DNA of 64,000 bases from NCBI RefSeq assembly GCF_004886325.1, contig NZ_QXFN01000001.1:434001-498000 (forward strand), given 5' to 3'. The stretch comes from Cellulomonas telluris (GTDB lineage: Bacteria; Actinomycetota; Actinomycetes; Actinomycetales; Cellulomonadaceae). A model generated the notes under the pieces. It was not told where the DNA came from and made no database searches. It saw nothing but the letters and a program-made list of their open reading frames with translations. Position numbers and translations under genes: made by a program. This document shows positions 32,962 through 44,814 of the stretch, piece after piece (the stretch's first letter is position 1; each line of letters begins with the position of its first letter).

Positions 32962-33016
32962 CCGCCGTGGCGTAGGCTGGACGTGAAGCGAGCCACAACT
33001 GAACACGCTGCTCGAA

Positions 33017-33260
33017 CCGCGGCGGGAGAGCTCCCGCCGGTCGCCCGTGAGGGCACCGACGCGGGACGCCGAAGGAGCAACCCTCCCCGGGAATCTCTCA
33101 GGCACCCGTACCGCCGCGGCCAGGCAACTCTGGAAAGCGGTGCCGGCTCGTCCGGCGCCCACCGACGGTGCAAGCCGGCGCGCCCCGGAGCCTCGCGAGG
33201 CTCATGGCGGACCGGCAAAACTCTCAGGTCGCAGCCCTCACCGGCGCGCGGATGACAGAG
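33017..33260 (+). ncRNA. Glycine riboswitch, tandem aptamers
   Basis: Two aptamers precede gcvP. Aptamer 1 (33017-33119) is closed by a perfect P1 stem, CCGCGGCGG with CCGCCGCGG, and carries the hallmark GCCGAAGGAGCAA and CTCTCAGGCA. Aptamer 2 (33128-33260) closes with CTCTG/CAGAG and carries GCAAAACTCTCAGGT and GACAGAGCGGGGAG. Glycine binding normally turns on the cleavage operon. The gap from 32962 to 33316 holds only this element and its promoter region. Confidence 0.92.
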
Positions 33261-33316
33261 CGGGGAGCCCCCAGCCCGTCCCGGTGCCCGGCACCGGACG
33301 ACCCCGTGGAGCAGCC

Positions 33317-36282
<2,966 letters not shown>

Positions 36283-36286
<4 letters not shown>

Positions 36287-37464
36287 GCGGCGGGACGGAC
36301 GCGACGACGGACGAGCGGCGCTCGCCGCTGCACGACGAGCACGTGGCGCTCGGCGCCGCGCTGACGTCGTTCGCGGGCTGGCAGATGCCGCTGCGCTACA
36401 CGTCCGACCTGGCCGAGCACACCGCGGTGCGCACCGCGGCGGGGCTGTTCGACCTGTCGCACATGGGCGAGATCGCGGTCGCCGGTCCGGACGCGGGCCG
36501 GTTCCTCGACCTCGCGCTGGTCGGGAACCTCTCGGGCCTGCGCGTGCTCGGTGCGCGCTACACGATGGTCGTCCAGCCCGACGGCGGCGTGATCGACGAC
36601 CTCGTCGTCTACCGGACCGGCGAGCAGGAGTACCTGGTCGTCGCGAACGCCTCGAACCACGTCACCGTGCTGGACGAGCTGCGCGAGCGGGCCGCCGGGC
36701 TCGACGTCGAGGTCGCCGACCGGTCCGCCGCCACCGGCCTCGTCGCGGTGCAGGGACCGCGTGCGCTCGACGTCGTCCTCGCGACCGCGGGCGTGTCCGC
36801 CGACCCCGACGCCCCCGCCGACGCCACCGTCGGGGCGCTGCGCTACTACGCGTGCCTGCCGGTGCGGTTCGACGGCGTGCCCGTGCTCGTCGCCCGCACC
36901 GGCTACACCGGGGAGGACGGGTTCGAGTTCTTCCTGCCCGCCGAGCACGCGCCGGCGCTGTGGCGCGCCCTGCTCGCCGCCGGCGAGCCGTACGGCCTCG
37001 TGCCCGCCGGGCTGTCCGCGCGGGACTCGCTGCGCCTCGAGGCGGGCATGCCGCTGTACGGCAACGAGCTCGACCGCACGACGACGCCGCACGACGCCGG
37101 CCTCGGCCGCGTGGTCCGGCTCGACAAGGTCGACGCGGACGGGCGGCCGGTGCCGTTCGTCGGGCGTGACGCGCTCGCCGCGCGGGCCGCGTCCGCACCG
37201 GCGCGCGTGCTCGTCGGGCTGCAGGGTCTGGGCCGCCGCGCCGCCCGGCACGGGTACGCCGTGGTGGCGTCGAGCGCGCCCGACGCCCCCGCCGTCGGGA
37301 CCGTGACGTCCGGCGCGCCGTCGCCGACGCTCGGGCACCCCGTCGCCATGGCGTACGTGACGCCCGAGGTGTCCGCCGAGGGCACCGAGCTCGCCGTCGA
37401 CGTGCGCGGGCGGCGCGAACCCGTGCGCGTCGTGCCCCTGCCCTTCTACCGTCGTCCTCGCTGA
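36283..37464 (+). CDS. gcvT: Aminomethyltransferase, T-protein
   Basis: A 393-residue T-protein. [27 protein letters not shown] and [10 protein letters not shown] are at the N-terminus, the folate region includes [14 protein letters not shown], and [17 protein letters not shown] with the catalytic Asp follow in family order. It transfers a methylene group from the H-protein to tetrahydrofolate, releasing ammonia. GTG 36283 overlaps the gcvP stop, so the two are translationally coupled. Confidence 0.95.
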
Positions 37465-37505
37465 CGTCCCACCCGCCCCGCACGACCGTCCCGGACAGGA
37501 GCACC

Positions 37506-37877
37506 ATGGCCGCCGAGCTGCCCGACACGCTGCAGTACACCGCCGAGCACGAGTGGATCGACGCGGCGTCCCCCGCGACCGTCGGGATCACGTCGGTGGC
37601 GGCCGACGCGCTCGGCGACATCGTGTTCGTCGAGCTGCCCGGTGTGGGCGACGAGGTGACGGCGGGCGCGGTCGTCGGCGAGATCGAGTCGACGAAGTCG
37701 GTCTCCGAGCTCTACTCCCCGGTCACGGGCACCGTCGTCGAGGTGAACCAGGCGGTCGTCGACGACCCCGCGCTCGTCAACGCCGACCCCTACGGAGCGG
37801 GCTGGCTCCTGCGCGTCGAGGTCACCGCGACCGGCGACCTGCTGTCCGCCGAGGAGTACCGCGCGCTCAACCCGTGA
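37506..37877 (+). CDS. gcvH: Glycine cleavage system H-protein
   Basis: A 123-residue H-protein. It carries the lipoylation Lys64 in [14 protein letters not shown], preceded by YTAEHEWID and [18 protein letters not shown]. The lipoyl arm shuttles the aminomethyl group between P-, T- and L-proteins. GGACAGGAG lies 6 nt before ATG 37506. It ends the gcv operon; no glyA, lpd or lipoyl-attachment gene follows, so these must be elsewhere. Confidence 0.96.
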   Translation: MAAELPDTLQYTAEHEWIDAASPATVGITSVAADALGDIVFVELPGVGDEVTAGAVVGEIESTKSVSELYSPVTGTVVEVNQAVVDDPALVNADPYGAGWLLRVEVTATGDLLSAEEYRALNP

Positions 37878-37916
37878 CGCACCTGGGTGCCACGTCCCAG
37901 ACGAATCGGACGCGTA

Positions 37917-37985
37917 CGCCGGACGGGTGAAGTCCGGGCGCGCCTAAGCCTTGCGGGTGCTTGCCCCGTACGGGTGAAGGGGAGC
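37917..37985 (+). promoter_or_regulatory. Twin ACGGGTGAAG hairpins in the gap after gcvH
   Basis: The 10-mer ACGGGTGAAG occurs at 37921-37930 and 37968-37977. Each copy presents GGGTGAA in a hairpin loop: CCGGAC/GTCCGG (37917-37935) and GTGCT-CCCC/GGGG-AGCAC (37955-37985). The 322-bp gap (37878-38199) leads to a LuxR-type HTH gene. The remaining part holds no gene or recognised riboswitch. These could be paired regulator sites or a structured leader. Confidence 0.45.
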
Positions 37986-38199
37986 ACTCTGCTGGCGACA
38001 GCCCGTGACGTCGTGTATCAAGCGGCGGCCCGGGGCGTCATGTGTGGTGCAGCGTTCGGCACCGCGGGGGGGAACCTTCGGTGGTCGGAGAGAACAGGGC
38101 GTGGAAGTCCCGTCATAGGACGGCGTCCTGTCCCTCTCATCCGGTACGCAGCCCTAGCGGGATCGGACGGTCCGGCCCCGCCGCCCACCGGAGGACATC

Positions 38200-38436
38200 A
38201 TGAGCATGCTGGAGACCCGCCCGAACCCGGCCGTTCTCGGCGGACACTCCCTCACCCGTCGTGAGCGCGTCGTCCTGGCCGAGCTCACGGAGGACGTGAC
38301 GCTCGAGGAGATCGCGACGCGGCTCTTCGTCACGCGCAACACCGTGAAGTCCCAGGTGCGGAGCGTCTACCGCAAGATCGGTGTCTCCACGCGCGCCGAG
38401 GCCGTCGCCTGGGCCGAGGCGCACGGCATCCGCTGA
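38200..38436 (+). CDS. Small LuxR-type helix-turn-helix protein
   Basis: A 78-residue protein that is almost only a GerE/LuxR HTH: LTRRERVVLAELTEDVTLEEIATRLFVTRNTVKSQVRSVYRKIGVSTRAEAVAWA (about 18-72). No sensor or receiver domain is attached. It may bind DNA alone or with a partner. CGGAGGA lies 6 nt before ATG 38200. It follows a 322-bp leader with twin hairpins, and a tandem terminator stands after it, so it is its own transcription unit. Confidence 0.85.
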   Translation: MSMLETRPNPAVLGGHSLTRRERVVLAELTEDVTLEEIATRLFVTRNTVKSQVRSVYRKIGVSTRAEAVAWAEAHGIR

Positions 38437-38459
38437 CCCCCCGATCCTCCGGGCACCCG

Positions 38460-38508
38460 CCCGGCGTCCGGCCGGGGGAGAGCGGACGCCGGGCGGCCCT
38501 CGGGCCGC
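38460..38508. terminator. Tandem hairpin terminator after the HTH gene
   Basis: CCCGGCGTCCG (38460-38470) pairs perfectly with CGGACGCCGGG (38483-38493). A second smaller hairpin, GCGGCCC/GGGCCGC (38493-38499 with 38502-38508), follows directly. Confidence 0.75.
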
Positions 38509-38572
38509 TCCCCGCGCCTGCCGTGCACGCGCCCGTGACCTGCACGTGACGGGCGGCTGGCAGACTCGGCGC

Positions 38573-39043
38573 ATGACGCCGCCCACGCTCGTCGTCGCCG
38601 CTGCGCTGGTGGACGACCTGGACGACCCGCGGCTGCTCCTGGCGGCCCGCCGCGCCACGCCAGCGAGCCTCGCCGGCCGGTGGGAGTTCCCCGGCGGCAA
38701 GGTGGACCCGGGCGAACAGCCCGAGGAGGCCCTCCACCGTGAGCTCCGCGAGGAGCTCGGCGTGCGCGTGGCCCTGGGGGTCGAGCTGCTCGGTCCCGAC
38801 GACGGCGCCTGGCGCCTGTCCGACCGGTACGTCATGCGGCTGTGGTTCGCCGAGGTCCTCGACGGCGAGCCCGAGCCCCTCGTGGAGCACGACGAGCTGC
38901 GCTGGCTGCCCGAGGGGCAGTGGCGTGAGGTGCCCTGGCTCGACGCGGACGTCCCGATCGTCGAGCGCCTGGCCGAGTTCGTGGCGACGTTCCCGGGCCG
39001 CGGCCACGACCCCCGTGTGGACGCCGGGGACCGCCCCGCCTGA
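38573..39043 (+). CDS. Nudix (MutT-like) hydrolase
   Basis: A 156-residue Nudix hydrolase. The Nudix box GKVDPGEQPEEALHREL plus REELGV (residues 42-64) has all invariant positions of G-x5-E-x7-R-E-U-x-E-E-x-G-U. GRWEFPGG before it is typical of MutT, which cleans 8-oxo-dGTP; the substrate is inferred. A CAGACT box ends 6 nt before ATG 38573 and no Shine-Dalgarno is present, so the mRNA may be leaderless. Confidence 0.88.
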   Translation: MTPPTLVVAAALVDDLDDPRLLLAARRATPASLAGRWEFPGGKVDPGEQPEEALHRELREELGVRVALGVELLGPDDGAWRLSDRYVMRLWFAEVLDGEPEPLVEHDELRWLPEGQWREVPWLDADVPIVERLAEFVATFPGRGHDPRVDAGDRPA

Positions 39044-39100
39044 CCCTCGGCGGGAGCCCCGCCGTGGCGTTCTCCCTGAGCGAAACGCCGCCTCCCGACG

Positions 39101-39127
39101 CTGGCACTCTCGGGTCGAGAGTGCTAA
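39101..39127. promoter_or_regulatory. CIRCE element upstream of hsp20
   Basis: CTGGCACTC-N9-GAGTGCTAA closely matches the CIRCE consensus TTAGCACTC-N9-GAGTGCTAA (right arm perfect, left arm 7 of 9). This is the operator of the heat-shock repressor HrcA. Confidence 0.88.
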
Positions 39128-39218
39128 ATCTGTGCGTGTAGCCACCCGGTGCCGGAGAGGCCCGGGGACGCACCGGGGCCCGGGAGGTCCGAGGCCCCAC
39201 GTCGAGGAGGTGAGGGGC

Positions 39219-39677
39219 GTGGCTACTCGTTTCGACCCGTTCCAGGAGATGGACCGCGTGCTCGCGCAGGTGTTCGCCGCGGACCGCGCGTCGGCGTCGA
39301 TGCCGATGGACCTCTACCGCGACGGCGACCACTACGTGCTCCACGTCGACCTGCCGGGTGCCGACCCGGGCACGATCGACGTCAACGTCGAGGACCGCAC
39401 GCTGACCATCCGCGCGCAGCGCTCCGGCCGCACCGAGCACGACGTGCAGTGGCTCGCGAAGGAGCGCCCGTCCGGCACGTACGCACGGCAGCTCACCGTC
39501 GGTCGCGGCCTCGCGCTCGACCGCATCTCGGCGACCTACGCCGACGGCGTGCTCACGCTGACGATCCCGGTGGCCGAGGAGGCCAAGCCGCGCCGCATCG
39601 AGGTGCAGCACGGCGCACGGCCCACGTCCATCGAGGCCGGCCACGTCGAGGCCCAGCAGGCCGACGCCACCGCCTGA
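39219..39677 (+). CDS. Small heat shock protein, Hsp20/alpha-crystallin family
   Basis: A 152-residue small heat-shock protein. It opens ATRFDPFQEMDRVLAQVF, the alpha-crystallin domain spans about 30-125 (PMDLYRDGDHYVLHVDLPGADPG, VEDRTLTIRAQR, FTRQL-like YARQLTVGRGLALDRISATYADGVLTLTIPVAE), and a tail to 152 contains KPRRIEV, a form of the I-x-I motif. It would hold unfolded proteins during stress. GAGGAGGTGAGG lies before GTG 39219. The CIRCE site upstream implies HrcA control. Confidence 0.92.
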   Translation: MATRFDPFQEMDRVLAQVFAADRASASMPMDLYRDGDHYVLHVDLPGADPGTIDVNVEDRTLTIRAQRSGRTEHDVQWLAKERPSGTYARQLTVGRGLALDRISATYADGVLTLTIPVAEEAKPRRIEVQHGARPTSIEAGHVEAQQADATA

Positions 39678-39699
39678 CGGGCTCGTCGCACCGGTTGCA

Positions 39700-39730
39700 C
39701 GGCCCCGCTCCCGCGACGGGAGCGGGGCCG
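39700..39730. terminator. Perfect 13-bp hairpin terminator
   Basis: CGGCCCCGCTCCC (39700-39712) pairs with GGGAGCGGGGCCG (39718-39730) over a GCGAC loop, 22 bp past the hsp20 stop. Confidence 0.85.
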
Positions 39731-39831
39731 TCCGTCGTCCTGCCCCGACCCGCGCCCCCGCCCGCGCCACCCGTCCCACCCGCGCCACCCGTCCCGCCCC
39801 TCCCGCCTGCGGCTCCCCGTCCACCCCTCCG

Positions 39832-39905
39832 CCGAGCTCGGCAGGTGCGTGCCGAGCTCGCGACCTCGAGGTGCGGGTCTCGGCACAGGACTGCCGAAGT
39901 CGGCG
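39832..39905. repeat. Intergenic palindromic repeat element (copy B)
   Basis: CCGAGCTCGGCAG (39832-39844), TGCCGAGCTCG (39850-39860) and CTGCCGAAGTCGGCG (39891-39905) surround the palindrome ACCTCGAGGT (39863-39872). This copies the layout of the element at 1538-1610 and, like it, follows a C-rich low-complexity run (39735-39828). It sits between the convergent hsp20 and PatB genes. Confidence 0.55.
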
Positions 39906-39944
39906 AGAGGGGTGCGGGTGGGGTGGGTGAGGTCGCGGGAGGTG

Positions 39945-41075
39945 TCAGGCGAGGGTGGTGGTCAGGCGGTCGAGGACCTCCGTCAGGGTCTGCGGGGAGC
40001 AGGCCAGGTTGAGGCGGACCCGGCCCTCGCCGCCGGGGCCGAACGCCGGGCCGGGCTGCGTCGCCAGGCGGCCCTCCTCCCGCAGGAGGTGGACCGGCTC
40101 GGCACCGGTCGCGCGGACCGCCGGGGTGTCGCGCAGGTCGAGCCAGGCGAAGTAGGTCGCCTCCGGGCGGCGCCAGCGCGCCGAGGGCAGGCGGTCCGCG
40201 AGCGTCCGCTCGGTCGTCGCGACGTTCTCGCGCAGCACCGCCAGCACCTCGTCCAGCCAGGGACCGCCCTCCCGGAACGCCGCCTGGTGGGCGACGGAGC
40301 CGACGTGGCTCACGGCGTGACCGACGATCTCCGGCATGCGGGCGAGGTCGGCCGCGGCGTCCGGCCCGGGCACCGCGACCGCGGCCTTGAGCCCGGCCAG
40401 GTGGAACCCCTTGGACGCCGAGTGCAGCGCGACCGCGTCCGGGATGACCGTGGTCGTGGGCACGAACGGCGCGTCCCCCACGACGAGCGGTGCGTGGATC
40501 TCGTCGGCGACGACGCGCACCCCGTGCCGCGCGGCGAGCTCGCCGACCGCCGCCAGCTCGTCCCGGGTGTGCAGGGTGCCGGTGGGGTTGTGGGGGTGGC
40601 ACAGCAGGTACGCCGTCGCGTCGGTGAACGCCCGGTCGAGGGCCTCGAGGTCGAGGCGGCCGTCGGCGCCCAGCGGTGCGTCGACCACCCGCCGGCCGGC
40701 GTGCGCGAGGAACTCCCGGAACGGCGGGTACACGGGCGGGTTGATGACGACGCCGTCGCCCGGGGCCGTCAGGACGCGGACCACCTCGACGATGCCCAGC
40801 ATGACGTCCGGCACGGGGCGCGAGGCGGCGACCGGCACCTGCCACCCGTACCGCTCCGCCGCGAAGGCGGCGAACGCCTCGGCGTACCCGTTGCCGACCT
40901 CGTAGCCGGTGTCGCCCCTGCTCAGGGTGTCCGCGACCGCACGGACCACCGCCTCCGGCAGCCGGACGTCCATCTCGGCGACGAACGCCGGCAGCACGTC
41001 CGGCGGGTAGGTGGCCCACTTCGAGGAACGCCGCGTGCGCAGCTCGTCGAGGGGGACGTCGAACGGGGTGCCCAT
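39945..41075 (-). CDS. PatB/MalY-type aminotransferase (cystathionine beta-lyase-like)
   Basis: A 376-residue fold-type I PLP enzyme. It opens FDVPLDELRTRRSSKWATYPPDVLPAFVAEMD, typical of the MalY/PatB group, with NPPVYPPFREFL, CHPHNPTGTL, ADEIHAPLV and the PLP Lys in HSASKGFHLAGLK (about 230-242). MalY/PatB enzymes split cystathionine or cysteine conjugates to thiols and pyruvate; some regulate sugar metabolism. ATG 41075 is fixed by a TAGCGT box 7 nt upstream (leaderless) and by the conserved N-terminus. Confidence 0.87.
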   Translation of the reverse strand: MGTPFDVPLDELRTRRSSKWATYPPDVLPAFVAEMDVRLPEAVVRAVADTLSRGDTGYEVGNGYAEAFAAFAAERYGWQVPVAASRPVPDVMLGIVEVVRVLTAPGDGVVINPPVYPPFREFLAHAGRRVVDAPLGADGRLDLEALDRAFTDATAYLLCHPHNPTGTLHTRDELAAVGELAARHGVRVVADEIHAPLVVGDAPFVPTTTVIPDAVALHSASKGFHLAGLKAAVAVPGPDAAADLARMPEIVGHAVSHVGSVAHQAAFREGGPWLDEVLAVLRENVATTERTLADRLPSARWRRPEATYFAWLDLRDTPAVRATGAEPVHLLREEGRLATQPGPAFGPGGEGRVRLNLACSPQTLTEVLDRLTTTLA

Positions 41076-41160
41076 ACCCCCGACGCTAGCCGTCGCGTCC
41101 GCGGCCGGGCCCCCTGGAATGCGCTCGTCGTGCCCGCGGGCCCAGGAGCATGCTGACCAC

Positions 41161-41595
41161 ATGACGCACTTCCTGTGCCGGGCCTGCGGCGCGCGGCTCA
41201 CCGCCGACCTGCGGCCGGTCACCGACGCCGACCGGGCCGCCGCGCCGACGGTCCGCCCCGAGGAGCCGACGCCGAGCGTCCCCGTCGGCACGTTCGGCAT
41301 GGACCCCGAGCCCTTCGGTGCGCCCTGGGTGCCCGGACCGTCGGCCGGTGTGCGCGTCGCCGGCGGTCCCGCCGGCTGCGTCGTCGTGCACCCCGCGGAG
41401 GCGCTCGCGGTGCGCCGGCACCACGACGGGTACCGGCTCGCCGGCTGCTGCGGGCGCGACGGGATGCAGGGCCCGAACCTGCTGTGCGACGCGTGCGGGG
41501 CCGAGGTCGGCACCCTGCGGGACGACTGCTGGGTCGACGAGTCCGGCGTGTGGCTCGACCCGGGGGCAGTCGTCGCGGGACCGACGCTGCCCTGA
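41161..41595 (+). CDS. Hypothetical zinc-ribbon-like protein
   Basis: A 144-residue protein with two CxxCG knuckles: FLCRACGARL near the N-terminus and LLCDACGAEVG near residue 110, plus GCCGRDGMQGPNLLC, so a split zinc ribbon is likely. The middle is Pro-rich (VPVGTFGMDPEPFGAPWVPG). The end, DDCWVDESGVWLDPGAVVA, looks conserved. No family name can be given. It diverges from the PatB-type gene with 85 bp between starts. Confidence 0.65.
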   Translation: MTHFLCRACGARLTADLRPVTDADRAAAPTVRPEEPTPSVPVGTFGMDPEPFGAPWVPGPSAGVRVAGGPAGCVVVHPAEALAVRRHHDGYRLAGCCGRDGMQGPNLLCDACGAEVGTLRDDCWVDESGVWLDPGAVVAGPTLP

Positions 41596-41686
41596 CGTGC
41601 TCCGGACGGGGACTGGCGCGCACCCGATGACTGCGGCCCGTCGCGCCGGTCGGTAGGGGCACGAGGACGACGACGGGAGGCGCGCG

Positions 41687-42328
41687 ATGCGGCTGACGGT
41701 GCACGAGTTCATGACGCTCGACGGTGTGGTGCAGGGGCCCGGCGCGCCGGACGAGGACACCAGCGACGGGTTCACCGCCGGCGGTTGGGTGATCCCGTTC
41801 GCGGACGACCCGCTGTTCGGGGAGGTCGTCGGCGGGTGGTTCGAGCGGACGGGCGAGCTGCTGTTCGGCCGGACGACGTGGGAGCTGATGCGCGCGTACT
41901 GGCCGCAGGTCACCGACGGCGACCCGGCCGCGGTGGCGCTGAACTCGCTGCCGAAGCACGTCGTCACGTCGACCGACCTCGGCGGCGAGGAGTGGGCGGG
42001 CTCGCGCCGGGTCGAGGGCGACCTCGTCGAGGCGGTCACGGCGCTCAAGGAGCGCGACGGCGGCGAGCTGCAGGTGCACGGGTGCGCCCGGCTCGCGGCG
42101 TCGCTGCACGCCGCGGGTCTGGTGGACGAGTACCGGTTGCTCGTCGCGCCGGTGACGGTCGGGCACGGGCGGCGCCTGTTCGGCACCGACGCCGTGCCGC
42201 GCGGGTACGACGTGGTCGAGCACAGGTCGAGCGAACGGGGTCTGACGTACCTCGCGCTGGAACCGCGGCCCTACGAGGTGGCGTCGACGGCCGTGGTCGA
42301 CGGCAGCGAGGTGGTCGTCCCGGCCTGA
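41687..42328 (+). CDS. Dihydrofolate reductase family (RibD C-terminal-like) protein
   Basis: A 213-residue RibD_C/YyaP-type reductase. RLTVHEFMTLDGVVQGPGAPDED opens the fold; LLFGRTTWELMRAYWP and LQVHGCARLAASLHAAGLVDEYRLLVAPVTVGHGRRLFG follow the family order. Function in the cell is unknown. GGGAGG precedes ATG 41687 by 6 nt. It is a distant paralogue of the protein at 28641-29207, sharing the motif order but with a longer C-terminus. Confidence 0.84.
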   Translation: MRLTVHEFMTLDGVVQGPGAPDEDTSDGFTAGGWVIPFADDPLFGEVVGGWFERTGELLFGRTTWELMRAYWPQVTDGDPAAVALNSLPKHVVTSTDLGGEEWAGSRRVEGDLVEAVTALKERDGGELQVHGCARLAASLHAAGLVDEYRLLVAPVTVGHGRRLFGTDAVPRGYDVVEHRSSERGLTYLALEPRPYEVASTAVVDGSEVVVPA

Positions 42329-42352
42329 CCGCCCACCCGGCCCGTCCCGACG

Positions 42353-42391
42353 CGACGGCGCCCGCCCCCCGGCAGGGGACGGGCGCCGTCG
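42353..42391. terminator. Hairpin terminator between convergent genes
   Basis: CGACGGCGCCCG (42353-42364) pairs perfectly with CGGGCGCCGTCG (42380-42391). A second hairpin, GGGCCGGCG/CGCCGGCCC (42427-42435 with 42444-42452), lies just beyond the metE stop and may end the metF-metE transcript. Confidence 0.75.
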
Positions 42392-42459
42392 TGGCTCCGC
42401 GGCGGTGGGCGCGCCGCGGGTGGTGCGGGCCGGCGCGAGCGGACGCCGGCCCGACGCCG

Positions 42460-44808
42460 TCAGAGCGTCGCGCGCACCGTCCGCGTCGCGGCGACGAGGT
42501 GCTCGAGGGAGGGCGTGACCTCCTCGTAGCGGCGGGTCTTCAGGCCGCAGTCGGGGTTCACCCAGAGCTGGTCGACGTCGATCGTCCGCACCGCCTCGGT
42601 GAGCAGCTCGGTCACCTCGGCCTCGCTGGGCACGCGCGGGGAGTGGATGTCGTAGACGCCCGGGCCGACGGCGCGCGGGTACCCCGCCGCCGCGATGTCC
42701 CCGAGGATCTCCATCTTCGACCGGGCCGCCTCGATGCTCGTCACGTCCGCGTCGAGCCCGTCGATCGCGTCCATGATCTCGCCGAACTCCGAGTAGCACA
42801 GGTGCGTGTGGATCTGCGTCTCCGGGCCCACCCCGGCCGTGGAGAGCCGGAACGAGCGGACCGACCAGTCGAGGTAGGCGGCGTGGTCCTTCTCCCGCAG
42901 CGGGAGCAGCTCGCGCAGCGCGGGCTCGTCGACCTGGACGATGCCGATGCCGGCGGCCTCGAGGTCGGCGATCTCGTCGCGCAGCGCCAGGGCCACCTGG
43001 TTCGCGGTGTCGCCGAGCGGCTGGTCGTCGCGGACGAACGACCACGCGAGGATCGTCACCGGCCCGGTGAGCATGCCCTTGACCGGCTTCTCGGTCAGAG
43101 ACTGCGTGTACGTCGACCAGGCGACCGTGATGGGCGCCGGGCGCGAGACGTCGCCCCACAGGATCGAGGGACGCGTGCAGCGCGAGCCGTACGACTGCAC
43201 CCAGCCGTTCTGCGTCACGGCGAACCCGTCGAGGTTCTCCGCGAAGTACTGGACCATGTCGTTGCGCTCCGGCTCGCCGTGCACGAGCACGTCCAGGCCG
43301 ATCCGCTCCTGCAGCTCGACGACGCGGCGGATCTCCGCCTTCATCTCGTCCTCGTACTGCTCGGCGGTCAGCTCGCCCTTGCCGAACGCCGCACGGGCCT
43401 TGCGGATCTCCGGCGTCTGCGGGAACGAGCCGATGGTCGTGGTGGGCAGGGCCGGGAGCTGCAGGCGCTCGGCCTGGGCGGCCTTGCGCTCCGCGAACGG
43501 GCCGCGGCGGAACTGCTCGTCCGTGAGGGCAGCGGCGCGCTCGCGGACCTCCGGGCGGACGACGCCCGGGGCGGCCGCACGGCTGCGGACGGCGTCGGAC
43601 GCGGCCAGGAGCTGCTCGTGGATCGCCTCGCGGCCCTCGGTCAGGCCCTCGGCGAGGGTCGCGACCTCGCGGACCTTCTCGTCGGCGAACGCCAGCCAGG
43701 ACACCAGCGTGCGGTCGAGAGCCGGCTCGTCCTCGACCGTGTGCGGGACGTGGAAGAGCGACGTGGACGTGCCGACGGTGACCGCGCGGGCGGCGAGCGT
43801 CTCGAGCTGCTCCAGCACGGCGAGCTTCTGGTCGAGGTCAGCACGCCAGATGTTGTGGCCGTCGACGACGCCGCCGACCACCGTCTTGGTGCCCAGGCCG
43901 GGCGCGACGACCGAGGGGGCCTCGCCGCGGACGAGGTCGATCGCGATGCCCTCGACGTCGGTGGCCGCGAGCACGGGCAGCGCCGGCCCGAGGTCGCCGT
44001 AGGGCGCCGCGACGAGGATCGCCGGCCGCTGCGGGCGCGCGAGCTCGGTGGCCAGGGCGCGGTAGGCGCGCGTCGTGGCCTCGTACAGCTCCTCGGCGGG
44101 CACGCCGATCGAGTCCGAGACGAGCGCGGGCTCGTCGAGCTGCACCCAGGTCGCGCCCGCGGCGGCGAGCTCGGTGAGCAGGCGCGCGTAGACGGGGAGC
44201 AGGTCGTCGAGGCGGTCGAGCGGGCCGAACCCGGCCGGCGCGTCCTCGGTCGGCTTGGACAGCGCGAGGAAGGTGACCGGGCCGACGACGACGGGACGCG
44301 TGAGCACGCCGTCCGCCAGACCCTCGGCGAACTCGGCGACCGGCCGGTCGCTCGCGTACCGGAACGTCGTGCCCGGGCCGATCTCCGGCACGAGGTAGTG
44401 GTAGTTCGTGTCGAACCACTTCGTCATCTCGAGCGGGAGGTCGTCGCCGCGGCCGCGCGCCACCGTCGAGTAGCCCGCGAGGTCGAGGCGGCCGTCGGCG
44501 TCCTGCAGGTCGGCGAAGCGTGCCGGCACGGCGCCGACGAGGGCGGCCGCGTCGAGCACGTGGTCGTAGAAGGAGAACGCGCTCGGGATGGCGGGCGCGT
44601 CGGTCGCCAGGCCCAGCTCCGCGAGGCGGGTGCGCGTGCGGCGGCGCAGGTCGGCGGCCACGGCCTCGACCTCGTCGGCCGTCGTGCGGCCGGCCCAGAA
44701 CGCCTCGAGCGCCTTCTTCAGCTCACGGCGCGGGCCGATGCGGGGGTAGCCGAGCACGGAGCCGGCGGGGAACGCCGGGGCGGGGGTCGTGGTGGCGGTG
44801 TCGGTCAT
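42460..44808 (-). CDS. metE: Cobalamin-independent methionine synthase
   Basis: A 782-residue two-barrel enzyme. The N-terminal barrel opens [20 protein letters not shown]; the C-terminal barrel begins [21 protein letters not shown] and holds the zinc ligands His in [11 protein letters not shown], Cys in HTHLCYSEF and Cys in [11 protein letters not shown]. It methylates homocysteine with 5-methyltetrahydropteroyl-triglutamate. It follows metF by 6 nt and would be co-transcribed under the SAM riboswitch upstream, which fits methionine control. Confidence 0.96.
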   Translation of the reverse strand: MTDTATTTPAPAFPAGSVLGYPRIGPRRELKKALEAFWAGRTTADEVEAVAADLRRRTRTRLAELGLATDAPAIPSAFSFYDHVLDAAALVGAVPARFADLQDADGRLDLAGYSTVARGRGDDLPLEMTKWFDTNYHYLVPEIGPGTTFRYASDRPVAEFAEGLADGVLTRPVVVGPVTFLALSKPTEDAPAGFGPLDRLDDLLPVYARLLTELAAAGATWVQLDEPALVSDSIGVPAEELYEATTRAYRALATELARPQRPAILVAAPYGDLGPALPVLAATDVEGIAIDLVRGEAPSVVAPGLGTKTVVGGVVDGHNIWRADLDQKLAVLEQLETLAARAVTVGTSTSLFHVPHTVEDEPALDRTLVSWLAFADEKVREVATLAEGLTEGREAIHEQLLAASDAVRSRAAAPGVVRPEVRERAAALTDEQFRRGPFAERKAAQAERLQLPALPTTTIGSFPQTPEIRKARAAFGKGELTAEQYEDEMKAEIRRVVELQERIGLDVLVHGEPERNDMVQYFAENLDGFAVTQNGWVQSYGSRCTRPSILWGDVSRPAPITVAWSTYTQSLTEKPVKGMLTGPVTILAWSFVRDDQPLGDTANQVALALRDEIADLEAAGIGIVQVDEPALRELLPLREKDHAAYLDWSVRSFRLSTAGVGPETQIHTHLCYSEFGEIMDAIDGLDADVTSIEAARSKMEILGDIAAAGYPRAVGPGVYDIHSPRVPSEAEVTELLTEAVRTIDVDQLWVNPDCGLKTRRYEEVTPSLEHLVAATRTVRATL

Positions 44809-44814
44809 GACGGG

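Noticed and set aside
38437..38572. Possible small gene between the HTH and Nudix genes
   Set aside because: The stretch is filled by two strong hairpins and a -10 box; no start with plausible codon usage was found.
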